A stretch of 64,000 nt of DNA from Arthrobacter mobilis. GTDB lineage: Bacteria > Actinomycetota > Actinomycetes > Actinomycetales > Micrococcaceae. The notes beneath the pieces were generated by a model that saw only the letters and a list, made by a program, of their open reading frames with translations, searched no databases and was not told the origin of the DNA. The stretch is from assembly GCF_012395835.1 (NCBI RefSeq), contig NZ_JAAZSQ010000010.1, forward strand, positions 87,313-151,312, in the 5' to 3' direction. The position numbers were made by a program, and so were the translations under genes. Positions 1-8,136 of this stretch are shown here, one piece after another (position 1 is the first letter of the stretch; each line of letters opens with the position of its first letter).

Positions 1-305
1 AAGTCCAGCCGGGCAATCGCGTAGGCGCACAGCGTGGCCAGGACGACGGCGATGAACGTGGCGATCAACGCGATGCCCACCGAGTTCCACAGCGCAGACA
101 GGAACAAGCCTTGCGCGTTGCCGACCAGGATCTGCTCGTAGTTGTCCGTCACCCATTCGGTGGGCAGGAACTTGCCCGAGGTCAGGTCGCTGGGCTGCTT
201 GAACGAGGTGGCGAAGATGGAGGCCACGGGGAAGAGCGCGTAGAGCAGGACCAGGATCGCGATGGCGGCCCAGATGGCCCGCTCGCGGCCGGCGGACGTC
301 TTCAT
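1..305 (-). CDS. Sugar ABC transporter permease, MalG type (partial)
   Basis: This is the 5-prime part of a gene that runs off the left edge; about 101 residues are visible. The protein begins MKTSAGRERA and has a hydrophobic segment at about residues 11-30 followed by a periplasmic-type stretch, as in MalG-like permeases of carbohydrate (CUT1) importers. The ATG at 303-305 overlaps the stop codon of the preceding permease in an ATGA, so the two are translationally coupled. It would be the second membrane subunit of the importer encoded up to 2580. No ATPase gene is visible; CUT1 systems often share one encoded elsewhere. The substrate cannot be told from sequence alone. Confidence 0.9.
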   Translation of the reverse strand, partial: MKTSAGRERAIWAAIAILVLLYALFPVASIFATSFKQPSDLTSGKFLPTEWVTDNYEQILVGNAQGLFLSALWNSVGIALIATFIAVVLATLCAYAIARLD

Positions 306-1276
306 GACTTACCTCCTCGGGCACCGGCCAGATCCACCTTGAACAGCTTGATGGCGATGAAGCAGATCAGCAGCACGCAGATGAACAGCACTACCGAGAC
401 CGCCGAGCCGAGCCCGATTTCGAGCCGGCCGATGGAGGTCCGGTAGGCCAGCAGGGACAGTACCTCCGTGCCGTAGGCCCCGCCGGTCATGATGAACACG
501 TTGTCGAAGATGCGGAAGGCATCCAGCGCCCGGAAGAGCACCGCGACCATGATCGCCGCCTTCATGTTCGGCAGGATGACCCGGCGCATCCGCTCCCACC
601 AGGTGGCGCCGTCGACCAGGGCGGCCTCGTTGAGTTCGTCCGGCACCTGGGCCAGGCCGGCCAGCAGCAGCAGCGAAATGAACGGGGTGGTCTTCCAGAT
701 CTCGGAGGCGATGATCACGAACAGCGCCGTGCCCGTGTCCGCGAACCAGTTCAGGTCCTGGTCGATGCCCGGCAGCCAGCCGAACCAGTTGTTGACGTAC
801 CCGGAGTTGATGTCGAACGCGTAGAACCAGGCGAAGGCCGAGACCACGGTGATGATCCCGTAGGGGACCAGGATGGCGGTCCGGAGCAGCCCGCGGACGG
901 ATTTGAGCGCCTTGTGCATCACCAGCGCCAGCGCGAATCCCAGCACGAGCTCGACCAGGACCGTGACGACGGTGATCAGGACCGTGACCCCGAGATCGCG
1001 CCAGAACAGGTCGTCGGTCAGGATCACGCCGTAGTTGCCCAGCCCGACGAAGCTCCGTTCGCCGGGGGCGGTCAGGCGGTAGTTGAACAGCGAGTCGTAG
1101 GCGGCCTGCAGGATCGGGTAGGCGGTCACGGCCAGCATCACGACGAAGGCGGGGCCGGCCAGCAGCCAGCCGAGACGCCGTTCGGCCCGGACGCGCTCGC
1201 TGTAGCGGGCCGGGGCCGCGCTCCTGCCGGTGCTGCGTGCTGCCGCGGATGCTGCTGTCTTGGTGGACGTGCTCAC
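302..1276 (-). CDS. Sugar ABC transporter permease, MalF type
   Basis: A 324-residue integral membrane protein with about six hydrophobic segments and the cytoplasmic EAA loop (EAALVDGA, followed by a basic stretch ending VILP) that docks on the ABC ATPase. I chose the GTG at 1274-1276 (protein MSTSTKTA) because it overlaps the stop of the upstream binding-protein gene in a GTGA; open reading frame continues upstream but there it overlaps the binding-protein gene entirely. Gene order binding protein, MalF, MalG is typical of carbohydrate uptake operons. Function as a permease is well supported; the sugar is unknown. Confidence 0.92.
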   Translation of the reverse strand: MSTSTKTAASAAARSTGRSAAPARYSERVRAERRLGWLLAGPAFVVMLAVTAYPILQAAYDSLFNYRLTAPGERSFVGLGNYGVILTDDLFWRDLGVTVLITVVTVLVELVLGFALALVMHKALKSVRGLLRTAILVPYGIITVVSAFAWFYAFDINSGYVNNWFGWLPGIDQDLNWFADTGTALFVIIASEIWKTTPFISLLLLAGLAQVPDELNEAALVDGATWWERMRRVILPNMKAAIMVAVLFRALDAFRIFDNVFIMTGGAYGTEVLSLLAYRTSIGRLEIGLGSAVSVVLFICVLLICFIAIKLFKVDLAGARGGKS

Positions 1277-2580
1277 AGCAGTTCCTCCCCTCTGAGTACC
1301 GCGAGGATGAAGTTGACGGTTGCCTGCGGCGTGCCGGAGGGGTTGACTGCGCGCGGCGGTGCCCAGTTCTGCTGCACTCCGGTGGAAACTTCGTTGTAGT
1401 ACGGCGTCTGCGGGCGCGGGGCGGACAGTTCCAGGGATTCGCGGATGGTGTCGGCCATCGGGAAGGCCTCCTGGATGCGCGGATCCTCGTAGGCCTCGGT
1501 GCTCGAGGGCGGGTTGCCGTTGGTGACGAAGTAGTCCGCCTGGTTTTCCGGGCTGACAATGCACTCGATGGCCTCGAAGGCCAGTTCCGGATGCTCGCTC
1601 GCGGCGCCGACGCCGAGGTTGATCCCGCCCAGCGGGGGAGCGGCCGGCTGCCCGTCCTCGACCCGCGGATAGAGCGTCCAGCCGATGTCCTCCAGCAGCG
1701 GCTTGGGCAGCGAACCGTCCTCCACCGCCGCCTTGGTGGCGGGCCAGACGAAGGGCCAGTTCACCATGAAGGAGCCCTTGTCGCCCTGGAACAGGATCAT
1801 CGAGTCATTCTCGTTCTGCGTCGGCAGCCCCGGGCCGCCCAGGCCTTCCTTGCCGATGGTCGAGATGATCTGGGCGGCCTTGGTGCCTGCCTCGCTGTCC
1901 AGGCCCAGCTCGATCTGGTCCGCCGGGGCCTCGGGATTGAGGATGATCTGCCCGCCGGCGGATTCGACGAGCGCATTGACCCAGACTGTCATCGATTCGG
2001 CCAGCGCGCCCTGGACGCCCAGGTACTTGTCCTGGTCCGCGGCGGCCTCGATCAGCTGGTTCCAGGTCACCGGCTGCGACATGTCCAGTCCGGCCGCCTC
2101 CGCCACGGATTTGCGGTACCAGAGCAGCTGGGTGTTCGCCCAGAACGGCACGGTGACCAGTTCCCCGTCCCAGCGCGCGCCGGCCAGGGCACCGTCGACG
2201 ACGTTCTCCGTGGTGCGCTGCGCGACGTCCTCCGGGACGGGAGCCAGGAAGTCCGGCTCGGCCAGTTCGGGGATGAAGGGCGGATCCAGGCTCATGATGT
2301 CCAGCGAGGAGTCCCCGGCGGCCAGGCGGCGGGCCAGCTGTTCGCGCTGCGAGGCGGCGTCGTTGGGCAGCAGTGATGTCTCGATCCGGTACCTGCCCCC
2401 GGCCGCCTCGGTGCACTTGGCGGCGATGGCCGCCTGGCCGCCGGCGTCGGGGTTGATGTACCAGGTCAGGACCGGGGGGCCGGCCTCGGCGGCACAGCCG
2501 GTCAGCAGCAGGGCCGCCGACGCGAGCGCGGCCACGGCGCGGTGCCTGGCCCGGGGCCGGTGTTGTTGATCCACTGGCAT
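1273..2580 (-). CDS. Extracellular sugar-binding lipoprotein of ABC importer
   Basis: A 435-residue family 1 extracellular solute-binding protein. The N terminus has basic residues, a hydrophobic stretch and a lipobox LLTGC, with the lipidated Cys at residue 29, so the mature protein should be anchored on the outside of the membrane. The body contains the pattern usual for CUT1 binding proteins, with a late GGINLGVGAAS segment and a WAP-rich C terminus. The ATG at 2578-2580 is preceded by GGAGG at a workable distance. It is the first gene of the leftward importer operon and is likely the specificity determinant. No adjacent LacI-type regulator is visible. Confidence 0.92.
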   Translation of the reverse strand: MPVDQQHRPRARHRAVAALASAALLLTGCAAEAGPPVLTWYINPDAGGQAAIAAKCTEAAGGRYRIETSLLPNDAASQREQLARRLAAGDSSLDIMSLDPPFIPELAEPDFLAPVPEDVAQRTTENVVDGALAGARWDGELVTVPFWANTQLLWYRKSVAEAAGLDMSQPVTWNQLIEAAADQDKYLGVQGALAESMTVWVNALVESAGGQIILNPEAPADQIELGLDSEAGTKAAQIISTIGKEGLGGPGLPTQNENDSMILFQGDKGSFMVNWPFVWPATKAAVEDGSLPKPLLEDIGWTLYPRVEDGQPAAPPLGGINLGVGAASEHPELAFEAIECIVSPENQADYFVTNGNPPSSTEAYEDPRIQEAFPMADTIRESLELSAPRPQTPYYNEVSTGVQQNWAPPRAVNPSGTPQATVNFILAVLRGEELL

Positions 2581-2750
2581 GGGTACCGCGCCTCCACATC
2601 TTCGTCGATGGCCTGAGCGGGCGCACAGCCGCACACAAGGCGGCGATGCTAAGCAGCCTTGGTACTGACGATAAACCCGGGACGGTGATTGCGCTACAGG
2701 TAGCGCCGCCTTGGCACAAAAGCCTGCATTCTTTGTGGCAGGATCGCTCC

Positions 2751-3362
2751 ATGACTGTGACCGCCCGGGACCTGCGCAGCGTCGTCGACGGCGTGCTGGA
2801 GCGTTTTGCCCTGCTGCCGGACGAGGCCTGGGACCACCCGGCGCTGGAGCTGGACTGGACCTGCCGGGAAACCGCCGGGCACCTGGTCGATGACTTTGCC
2901 GGCTACGCACTGCAGCTGTCCGGAACCTGCCCTCCGCAGGAGGACTACGTGGAGCTGCTGGAGCCGCCGCCGCAGCGCGCCGGCGGGCCGCGGATCATCT
3001 TCTGCCCGGATCCGGCGGCCGGCACCCCCGGGCTCATCCGCTGCCTGGATGCGGCCGCGGGGCTGCTCTGCGCGGTAGTGGCGGCGGCAGATGGCAAGCG
3101 GGGCTACCATCCGATGGGAATCTCCGATGCCGAGGGGTTCGCGGCGATGGGGATTGTGGAAGCGGCCGTGCATGCCTTCGACATCCTGGCGGCCCAGCAG
3201 GTTCCGTATGCGGCGGATGGCGAAGTCTGTGCCAAGGTTCTGGACAGGCTGTTTCCGCAGGCCGGGCGGACCGCCGACGCCTGGCAGGACCTGCTGCGCA
3301 GCTGCGGGCGCACTCCGGACACGCGCGGTGCCGCCTGGCGGTGGGATTCGTCGGTACGCTGA
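2751..3362 (+). CDS. DinB / maleylpyruvate isomerase-like protein
   Basis: A 203-residue soluble protein that starts MTVTARDLRSVVDG and carries the WTCRETAGHLVDDF segment typical of the mycothiol-dependent maleylpyruvate isomerase N-terminal/DinB four-helix family. Members bind a metal through conserved histidines and some use mycothiol as thiol cofactor; the specific reaction here is unknown. The start is the ATG at 2751, preceded by AGGA and a CAGGAT box 6 nt upstream. It is divergent from the sugar importer and convergent, with no gap, to the antiporter gene that ends at 3363. Confidence 0.75.
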   Translation: MTVTARDLRSVVDGVLERFALLPDEAWDHPALELDWTCRETAGHLVDDFAGYALQLSGTCPPQEDYVELLEPPPQRAGGPRIIFCPDPAAGTPGLIRCLDAAAGLLCAVVAAADGKRGYHPMGISDAEGFAAMGIVEAAVHAFDILAAQQVPYAADGEVCAKVLDRLFPQAGRTADAWQDLLRSCGRTPDTRGAAWRWDSSVR

Positions 3363-4538
3363 TCAGCCCGCGTATTCGGGCTGGCGCGTGAGCCGCCGCA
3401 GGGCCGGCTCGGCGAAGCGGGCGGCAATGGGACCGGCGACGGCCATCAGCATGACATATGCCGCGACCAGGGCGTTCAGCGCCTCCGGCAGCACCCCGGA
3501 GGCAACCGCCAGCCCTGCAACGACAATGGAAAACTCGCCGCGGGCAATCAGCACGGTGCCGGCGCGCACCCGGCCCCAGCGGCCGATCCCGGCGCGCCGG
3601 GCGGCCCAGGCGCCGGTGGCCATCTTGGTCGCGGCCGTGACAATGGCCAGCAGCACAGCCCAGCCGATCACCGGAGGCATGGTGGAGGGGTCGGTGTTCA
3701 GCCCGAACACCACGAAGAACGTGGCGGCGAAGAGATCCCGGAGCGGCTCCAGCAGCCGGGCCGCACTGTCCGCCGTCGCCCCGGAAATCGCGATGCCCAG
3801 CAGGAATGCACCGACGGCGGCCGAAACCTGCATCGCCGAGGCCAGCCCGGCCACCAGCAGGGCGGCGCCGATGATCTTGAGCAGGAAGGTCTCCTGTTCC
3901 GGACTGTGGATCCAGGCGGAGATGCGGTGGCCGAAGCGCAGGGCGGCCAGCAGCACGGCCGTGACCACCAGCAGCGAGATGCCCACCGTCGTCGCCCCGC
4001 CGAGCAGGCCGATGCCGCCCAGGACGGCGGTCATGACCGGCAGGTAGCCGGCCATGGCCAGGTCCTCGAGCACGAGCACGGCCAGGACCACCGGAGTTTC
4101 CCGGTTGCCCAGCCGGCCCAGGTCCGTCAGGACCTTGGCGGCGATGCCGGAGGAGGAAATATAGGTCACCCCGCCCAGCACCATGGCCCCGACCGGTCCC
4201 CACCCCAGCATGTATGCCAGCAGCGCGCCCGGAGTGAAGTTGAGCACCAGGTCCATCAGGCCGGCCTGCCAGGACTGCTTCAGCCCGGTGACCAGTTCGG
4301 CGGCGGTATATTCCAGCCCGAGCATCAACAGCAGCAGCACCACGCCGATTTCGCCCGCGATGTGGCCGAACTCGGCAACGCCGTGAAATTGGATGAAGCC
4401 GCCCTGGCCGAAGGCCAGCCCGCCCAGCAGGTAGAGCGGCACCGGGGACATGCCGAAGCGTGCAGCCAGCCTGCCCAGGATGCCGAGCCCGAGGAAGATG
4501 ACGCCGAGTTCGATGAGCGTCGCCGTCGTGGCGCCCAC
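3363..4538 (-). CDS. khtU: Potassium/proton antiporter membrane subunit (CPA2, KhtU-like)
   Basis: A 391-residue polytopic membrane protein with about 12 hydrophobic segments in the Na+/H+ exchanger (CPA2/KefB) fold. It lacks the cytoplasmic RCK domain that KefB carries. That domain is supplied by the gene immediately upstream, 6 nt away, which is the arrangement of the Bacillus KhtTU K+/H+ antiporter. I use the GTG at 4536-4538 (MGATTATLIEL). By analogy it would export K+ (or NH4+) in exchange for protons. The gene name is an analogy from family and pairing, not from close sequence comparison. Confidence 0.85.
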   Translation of the reverse strand: MGATTATLIELGVIFLGLGILGRLAARFGMSPVPLYLLGGLAFGQGGFIQFHGVAEFGHIAGEIGVVLLLLMLGLEYTAAELVTGLKQSWQAGLMDLVLNFTPGALLAYMLGWGPVGAMVLGGVTYISSSGIAAKVLTDLGRLGNRETPVVLAVLVLEDLAMAGYLPVMTAVLGGIGLLGGATTVGISLLVVTAVLLAALRFGHRISAWIHSPEQETFLLKIIGAALLVAGLASAMQVSAAVGAFLLGIAISGATADSAARLLEPLRDLFAATFFVVFGLNTDPSTMPPVIGWAVLLAIVTAATKMATGAWAARRAGIGRWGRVRAGTVLIARGEFSIVVAGLAVASGVLPEALNALVAAYVMLMAVAGPIAARFAEPALRRLTRQPEYAG

Positions 4539-4544
4539 GGCAGC

Positions 4545-5027
4545 CTAGCTTCCGTGCAAAATGGCAGCCGCGGCGTCGAGCCCGTCCGGTGTGCCGACCA
4601 CAACGAGCAGGTCGCCCGGTTCGATCACGTCGTTCGGCGAGGGTGAGGGCAGCACTTGGCCTTCCCGCAGCATGGCCACCACGGAGGCGCCCGTGCGCGT
4701 CCGCATTCTCGTGTCACCCAACGGACGGCCGGCGAACGGGGTGCCGTCGGTGACCAGGAACTGGCGCGTGCTCACGCCCGGCAGGTTGCTGTGTTCCTCG
4801 GCCAGCTGGGCCACCAGCTGCGGTCCGCCGAGCAGGCTGCCCAAGGTTGCGGCCTCCTCGATGCTCAGCGGGATCGAGGCCAGGCAGGCGTCGGGATCGT
4901 CGACCTTGGAGATAATCAGCTCGGTCTGGCCGTCACGCTGGATGACGAGGCCCACCCGGCGGCCGTTGCCGAGTACGATCTCCCGGCGGATTCCGATGCC
5001 CGGCAGCGGCGTTTCTTGTACATCCAT
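4545..5027 (-). CDS. khtT: Antiporter regulatory subunit with RCK-C (TrkA-C) domain, KhtT-like
   Basis: A 160-residue cytoplasmic protein. The C-terminal half (about residues 72-158) is a TrkA-C/RCK-C domain with the GASVVAMLR and EPGDLLVVVGTPDGL segments typical of such ligand-binding domains; the N-terminal half is a KhtT-like module. It should gate the membrane subunit encoded next. The two genes form one leftward transcription unit with a 6-nt gap. A TAGAGT box at 5034-5039 ends 6 nt before the ATG, suggesting a leaderless message, and faces the kynA promoter in a 55-bp divergent spacer. Confidence 0.85.
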   Translation of the reverse strand: MDVQETPLPGIGIRREIVLGNGRRVGLVIQRDGQTELIISKVDDPDACLASIPLSIEEAATLGSLLGGPQLVAQLAEEHSNLPGVSTRQFLVTDGTPFAGRPLGDTRMRTRTGASVVAMLREGQVLPSPSPNDVIEPGDLLVVVGTPDGLDAAAAILHGS

Positions 5028-5033
5028 GGCATA

Positions 5034-5039
5034 ACTCTA
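5034..5039 (-). promoter_or_regulatory. -10 box of khtTU, leaderless spacing
   Basis: TAGAGT on the minus strand, 6 nt before the khtT ATG. Fits the TAnnnT consensus; no ribosome binding site lies between. The -35 is not obvious. Confidence 0.45.
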
Positions 5040-5070
5040 GACCGCCCGGACAGGCGGGATCCGGTGGCCG

Positions 5071-5076
5071 TAATGT
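5071..5076 (+). promoter_or_regulatory. -10 box of kynA, leaderless spacing
   Basis: TAATGT, 6 nt before the kynA ATG, with no ribosome binding site between. Shares the short divergent spacer with the khtT promoter. Confidence 0.45.
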
Positions 5077-5082
5077 TGTCCC

Positions 5083-5988
5083 ATGGCGGTGGACAAGAAC
5101 ACCCGCAGCATCGAGAGCGGGATCGAAACCGATTTCTCCGGCAAGCTCAGCTACGGCTCCTACCTGCAGCTGGACCGGCTGCTTTCGGCGCAGGTACCGG
5201 TCAGCCGGCCGGAACACCACGACGAGCTGCTGTTCATCATCCAGCACCAGACCACCGAGCTCTGGTTCAAGCTGGTGCTGCACGAACTGGCTGCGGTCCG
5301 CCGGCTGCTGCAGGCGGACGACCTGCGCTCTGCCCTGAAGGGCATTGCCCGCATCAAGCACATCCAGCACATCCTCACCGAGCAGTGGTCGGTGCTGGCC
5401 ACCCTCACCCCGGCGGAATACGCCGAATTCCGCGGGGACCTGGGCCCGGCCTCGGGCTTCCAGTCCTTCCAGTACCGGGCCGTCGAATTCCTGCTGGGCA
5501 ACAAGAACGCCGGCATGCTCAAAGTCTTCGAGGGCAACCCGGCGGCCCACCGGATGCTCGCCGGGCTGCTGGAACAGAGCAGCATCTACGACGAGTTCCT
5601 GGCCCTGCTGCACCGGCGCGGCTACGCCGTGCCCGAGCGGCTGTTGGCGCGCGACTTCCGCCAGGCCCACGTCTTCGAGCCGGAACTGGTGCAGACCTTC
5701 AAGCACATCTACGAGCATGCGCAGGAGAACTGGGAGATCTACGAGGCCTGCGAGGAGCTGGTGGACCTGGAGGACAATTTCCAGCTCTGGCGCTTCCGCC
5801 ACCTGAAGACGGTGGAGCGGATCATCGGCCTGAAGCCCGGCACCGGCGGCTCCTCCGGCGCCGGCTTCCTGCGCAAGGCCCTGGACCTGACCTTCTTCCC
5901 CGAACTGTTCGCGGTCCGCACCGACATCGGCCGGCCCGGTGCCGGCGGCGGCTCGGCGCCGGCTACCGGAAGACGTTCCGGGACTTAA
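5083..5988 (+). CDS. kynA: Tryptophan 2,3-dioxygenase
   Basis: A 301-residue heme enzyme that opens the indole ring of L-tryptophan to N-formylkynurenine, the first step of the kynurenine pathway. The active-site segment FIIQHQTTELW places the distal His at residue 55, the same number as in the Xanthomonas enzyme, and the proximal heme ligand is in FRHLKTVERI. The family C-terminal LDLTFFPELFAVRT is present. It is followed by a Gly/Ala/Arg-rich tail of about 18 residues that I do not recognise from the family. The last 26 nt overlap the convergent peptidase gene. No kynurenine hydrolase or formamidase gene is adjacent. Confidence 0.95.
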   Translation: MAVDKNTRSIESGIETDFSGKLSYGSYLQLDRLLSAQVPVSRPEHHDELLFIIQHQTTELWFKLVLHELAAVRRLLQADDLRSALKGIARIKHIQHILTEQWSVLATLTPAEYAEFRGDLGPASGFQSFQYRAVEFLLGNKNAGMLKVFEGNPAAHRMLAGLLEQSSIYDEFLALLHRRGYAVPERLLARDFRQAHVFEPELVQTFKHIYEHAQENWEIYEACEELVDLEDNFQLWRFRHLKTVERIIGLKPGTGGSSGAGFLRKALDLTFFPELFAVRTDIGRPGAGGGSAPATGRRSGT

Positions 5989-7405
5989 AGCCGGTGGATT
6001 CGGTGCTGCGGGTGCCGAAGGCGCCCTGGCTGTACGGGTAGTACTTCAAGGTGCCGTTGCCGAACCTGGCCATCAGGCCGGTGCTGCCCTTGCCGGTATA
6101 GCCGCGCAGCGGGGTCAGGCCGGCGACGGCGTCCCAGCCGCGGGAGCCGATCCTGCGGGCCGTGCCGCTGAGCTTCCCGGCGCCGTCGCCGCGCTGGACA
6201 TAGAGCGCCTGGCCGCGCACGGCGAGCAGATCCTGGCGGCCGTCCTGGTCCCAGTCCGCCATGGTGAGCCGGCTGGCGGCGAAGCCGGAGGCGACGGTAA
6301 TGCCCTTCGAGACGGCCCCGCCGGAGGCGTTGCGGTAGTAGCGCAGGGCCCCGGACGAGGTCCGGCCGACGAGGCCGGGGTACTTGTGCGTGCCGGACCA
6401 GCGGCCGGCGGCCAGGGTGATGCCCCTGAAGCCGCTGCCGGCCCGGACCGGATTCCTGAACCCGCCGCCGGCCTTGCCGTAATTGACCAGCAGGCGCCCG
6501 TCCTTCATCTGCAGCAGCAGGTCGCGCACGCCGTCGCGGTTCCAATCCAGCGCGAAACCGGCCTGCACCGTGTCGTAGCCGCCGCTGTCGATCCTGACCC
6601 GGGGCCCCAGCCTGCCGGTACCTCCCGGGTAACGCCAGAGCTCGCCGGCGGAATCGGCGGCCAGCAGGTCGGCGCCGCTGCGGATGCTCGGTTTGCCCAG
6701 CACGTAGTAGTGCTCCAGCGTGGGAACCTTCCCGGCCCGCAGGGCAGCGGCCAGTTTGACCCCCACGTAGCGCAGGTGCCACGGCTCGTAGGTGTAGCCG
6801 GTGACCTGCTGCTGGCCCTTGGGATAGCGGATGATGAAGCCGTACCGGTACGCGTTCCGGGCCACCCACCTGCCTTCGGCGGTGCTGCCGAAGCAGGCCG
6901 CCAGGCCGCAGGAACCCGAGGCCAGTCCCACGTCCACGGCCAGGCCGGTCTGGTGCTCGCTGTAGCCGGGCCGGGCCGAGATGGTGTCCGCGTAGGCCCG
7001 GCCGTAGCTGCGCACATAGGAGGCGTAGAGCGCATCCTGCTGGGCATAGGAACGGTAGGCGCTGATCACGGCCAGCCGGTGTCCGGCCTTGCGGGCACCG
7101 CTGAAGAGCCCGGCCAGCTTGCCGGCTGCCTCGGTGCGGAGGGCAAAGCTGGTGCCCTTGATAGTGGCCAGGTCCGCAGGCCGGTACCTCAGCGGGCTGA
7201 GTGGATGGTCCTTGTTGACGAAGACCGTAATGCTGCCGGCGTCGCGCACCGGCTCCGCCGCGCGGGCCGGCTGTGCCGGCAGCAGGGGAGTAGCGGGCAG
7301 GCCCACGCCCGCCAGGCACAGCGCGGCCGCCGCTGCGGCGGCCAGCGCTGTCCGCAGCCGCGTGCGCGGAGACTTTAGCTGCCGGGAGTTGCCGTCGGTG
7401 CCCAC
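5963..7405 (-). CDS. Secreted VanY-type D,D-carboxypeptidase with FG-GAP-like repeats
   Basis: A secreted protein of about 480 residues. After an Ala-rich signal peptide comes an M15B/VanY peptidase domain with SAYRSY, the zinc-ligand motif SEHQTGLAVD and the late EPWHLRYVG. It should trim D-Ala-D-Ala ends of peptidoglycan stems. The C-terminal half holds FG-GAP/VCBS-type repeats (LDWNRDGVRDLLL, ADWDQDGRQDLLAV) that probably form a propeller for binding. I chose the GTG at 7403-7405 because it puts the charged region directly before the hydrophobic core; an ATG at 7439-7441 would add 12 residues. Neither start has a clear ribosome binding site. The 3-prime end overlaps kynA by 26 nt. Confidence 0.85.
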   Translation of the reverse strand: MGTDGNSRQLKSPRTRLRTALAAAAAAALCLAGVGLPATPLLPAQPARAAEPVRDAGSITVFVNKDHPLSPLRYRPADLATIKGTSFALRTEAAGKLAGLFSGARKAGHRLAVISAYRSYAQQDALYASYVRSYGRAYADTISARPGYSEHQTGLAVDVGLASGSCGLAACFGSTAEGRWVARNAYRYGFIIRYPKGQQQVTGYTYEPWHLRYVGVKLAAALRAGKVPTLEHYYVLGKPSIRSGADLLAADSAGELWRYPGGTGRLGPRVRIDSGGYDTVQAGFALDWNRDGVRDLLLQMKDGRLLVNYGKAGGGFRNPVRAGSGFRGITLAAGRWSGTHKYPGLVGRTSSGALRYYRNASGGAVSKGITVASGFAASRLTMADWDQDGRQDLLAVRGQALYVQRGDGAGKLSGTARRIGSRGWDAVAGLTPLRGYTGKGSTGLMARFGNGTLKYYPYSQGAFGTRSTESTGFKSRNVFR

Positions 7406-7473
7406 CTGTTCATGGTGCCAGCAAAGCGGCAGTTCCGGCATCGCAGCCGGTCGGTGAGCCGGCCCGGATGCGA

Positions 7474-7479
7474 TATTTT
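7474..7479 (+). promoter_or_regulatory. -10 box of dcd, leaderless spacing
   Basis: TATTTT, 6 nt before the dcd GTG start. There is no room for a ribosome binding site, so translation is probably leaderless. Confidence 0.5.
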
Positions 7480-7485
7480 TAGTAG

Positions 7486-8067
7486 GTGCTGCTCTCCGAC
7501 CGTGATATCCGCGCCGAACTTGATGCCGAACGGATCGTCCTGGACCCCTACCTGCCGGACATGATCCAGCCCTCCAGCGTGGATGTGCGCATCGACAGGT
7601 TCTTCCGGCTCTTCGACAACCACAAGTACGCCCACATCGATCCCTCCGAAGAGCAGCCGGAACTGACCCGGCTGGTCGAAGTGGAGCCTGATGAGCCGCT
7701 GATCCTGCACCCGGGCGAATTCGTGCTCGGTTCCACCTACGAGACGGTCACGCTGCCCGAGGATATTGCCGCGCGCCTGGAGGGCAAGTCCTCGCTGGGC
7801 CGGCTGGGCCTGCTCACGCACTCCACCGCCGGGTTCATCGACCCGGGATTCTCCGGCCACGTGACCCTGGAGCTGTCCAACATGGCCACGCTGCCGATCA
7901 AGCTCTGGCCCGGCTCCAAGATCGGGCAGCTGTGCTTCTTCCGCCTGACCTCCCCGGCCGAGCACCCGTACGGGTCCGGGGAGTACGGCAACCGCTACCA
8001 GGGCCAGCGCGGCCCGACGGCCTCACGCAGCTACCTCAACTTCCACCGCACGCTCATCGGCCGCTGA
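7486..8067 (+). CDS. dcd: dCTP deaminase
   Basis: A 193-residue enzyme of the dCTP deaminase/dUTPase fold that converts dCTP to dUTP, or directly to dUMP in the bifunctional actinobacterial form. Visible motifs are [10 protein letters not shown] near residue 28, [11 protein letters not shown] with the conserved Ser-Ser, [14 protein letters not shown] with the catalytic region, and a C-terminal [11 protein letters not shown] that closes over the nucleotide. Length matches the Mycobacterium enzyme, which makes dUMP; whether this one does is an inference. The start is GTG at 7486, at leaderless distance from a TATTTT box. Confidence 0.96.
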   Translation: MLLSDRDIRAELDAERIVLDPYLPDMIQPSSVDVRIDRFFRLFDNHKYAHIDPSEEQPELTRLVEVEPDEPLILHPGEFVLGSTYETVTLPEDIAARLEGKSSLGRLGLLTHSTAGFIDPGFSGHVTLELSNMATLPIKLWPGSKIGQLCFFRLTSPAEHPYGSGEYGNRYQGQRGPTASRSYLNFHRTLIGR

Positions 8068-8075
8068 CCCCTTCC

Positions 8076-8136
8076 ATCGACGTCGCACATCACGCCCTTT
8101 CCGGACCCGGGAAGGGGCATCATGTGCCACGTCGAT
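8076..8136. terminator. Long hairpin between convergent dcd and UMF1 transporter
   Basis: An inverted repeat with 27-nt arms at 8076-8102 and 8110-8136, 23 of 27 positions complementary, and a 7-nt loop. It starts just after the dcd stop and overlaps the last codons of the opposing transporter gene, so it could end transcripts from both sides. Confidence 0.7.
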
